This document shows positions 5,664-5,778 of a stretch of DNA of 5,778 nucleotides, piece by piece (positions within the stretch are counted from its first letter, which is position 1; the number at the start of each line of letters is the position of its first letter). Position numbers and translations under genes: made by a program. The stretch is from the NCBI GenBank assembly GCA_051881635.1, contig JBJEQG010000022.1, positions 1 through 5,778 of the forward strand. Reading direction: 5' to 3'. The notes under the pieces are model-generated. The model saw only the letters and a list, made by a program, of their open reading frames with translations. It was not told the origin of the DNA and ran no database searches. The DNA comes from JBJEQG01 sp051881635 (GTDB taxonomy: Bacteria > Bacillota > Clostridia > Oscillospirales > Acutalibacteraceae).

Positions 5664-5684
5664 GTTGAACTCATGTTAAAATAG
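5625..5684 (+). pseudogene. 19-codon open frame, possible 5' remnant of a transposase gene
   Basis: The frame encodes a basic peptide beginning MKQTSTKRKDRFSVELM and stops at 5682-5684, next to the terminator stem of the tRNA. It has the look of the truncated N-terminus of a longer protein: basic start, then a helix-forming Phe-Ser-Val-Glu-Leu stretch, with a promoter and an inverted-repeat arm before it as at the left end of an insertion sequence. I cannot name a family. It has no ribosome binding site. It may equally be chance or a tiny peptide. Confidence 0.25.
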
Positions 5685-5726
5685 AAAAACGGCTGAATTA
5701 AGGCATTTCCGCTAATTCAGCCGTTT
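5675..5726 (-). terminator. Strong intrinsic terminator of the tRNA-fMet transcript
   Basis: A perfect 14-bp stem (5687-5700 with 5713-5726, core ACGGCTGAATTA) encloses a 12-nt loop. On the minus strand it is followed by TTTTTCTATTTT. It begins six bases after the tRNA CCA end. On the plus strand only interrupted T-runs follow, so its main direction is minus. Confidence 0.88.
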
Positions 5727-5732
5727 GCTTTG

Positions 5733-5778
5733 TGGTTGCGGAGGCTGGATTTGAACCAACGACCTTCGGGTTATGAGC
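5733..5778 (-). tRNA. Initiator tRNA-fMet (anticodon CAU), 3' part; 5' part is beyond the window
   Basis: The 46 visible bases on the minus strand are the 3' portion of a tRNA. They show the anticodon loop CTCATAA with anticodon CAT (5775-5773), the 3' anticodon stem beginning CCC, the variable loop AGGTC, the T arm GTTGG/TTCAAAT/CCAGC and the acceptor strand CTCCGCA, then A73 and an encoded CCA. The CCC on the stem matches the three G-C pairs typical of initiator tRNA. A72 is also the base that faces C1 as a mismatch in bacterial initiators. The stretch GCTCATAACCCGAAGGTCG is nearly identical to well-known tRNA-fMet sequences. An elongator tRNA-Met or lysidine tRNA-Ile is much less likely. 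The D arm and 5' acceptor strand cannot be seen. Confidence 0.92.

Noticed and set aside
5733..5778. Elongator tRNA-Met or lysidine tRNA-Ile (both CAU)
   Set aside because: The CCC in the anticodon stem, A72 and the near identity to initiator tRNA point to tRNA-fMet.
5591..5778. A tRNA-linked integration site (att) with the inverted repeat as boundary
   Set aside because: No direct repeat of the tRNA 3' end is found elsewhere in the window, and no integrase is present.
1..5778. CRISPR array, prophage or toxin-antitoxin module
   Set aside because: No regularly spaced repeats, phage structural genes or paired small toxin and antitoxin frames are seen; the small DUF6514-like gene stands alone with its own promoter.

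Overview
The window looks like chromosome from a low-GC Bacillota, most likely a Clostridia-class anaerobe. The pointers are the AT-rich base use, strong AGGAGG-like ribosome binding sites, extended -10 promoters, a small DUF6514-like protein, a FemAB-type peptidoglycan bridge enzyme and an initiator tRNA with an encoded CCA end. No species can be named from the sequence alone.

Layout, left to right. (1) The end of a small Hpt phosphotransfer protein (+), probably cut by the left edge, converges on a ~72-aa DUF6514-like protein (-) across a shared bidirectional terminator. (2) A divergent gap of about 150 bp leads to a stand-alone LytTR response regulator (+), closed by a very strong terminator. 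(3) On the minus strand, read from right to left, comes an operon of an OmpR/PhoB-type response regulator, a HAMP-containing sensor histidine kinase and an uncharacterised membrane-anchored extracytoplasmic protein. The kinase starts 1 nt after the regulator and overlaps the third gene by 11 nt, so the three are almost certainly co-transcribed and translationally coupled. (4) Downstream on the same strand is a compact FemAB/FemX-type aminoacyltransferase. (5) At the right edge is the 3' part of an initiator tRNA-fMet (-) with its terminator. Between that tRNA and the response-regulator promoter lies a short segment with an imperfect inverted repeat and a 19-codon open frame that may be a remnant of a mobile element. 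No stretch over 300 bases lacks a gene; the longest gap is about 260 bp (5470-5732).

How the genes may work together. The kinase would sense a signal outside the membrane, possibly helped by the anchored third protein, and phosphorylate the OmpR-type regulator, whose promoter carries a direct repeat with 11-bp period that could be its own operator. The adjacent FemX-like enzyme makes cell-envelope modification a plausible output. A terminator-like hairpin swallows the FemX ribosome binding site, so its expression appears to be gated at transcription, translation or both. This hairpin is the most unusual regulatory structure in the window. The LytTR regulator and the Hpt protein are separate signalling parts with no partner kinase visible here.

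For five minus-strand genes the start was moved inward from the longest reading frame to a start codon with a good ribosome binding site. Those choices are read from the sequence, not confirmed experimentally.
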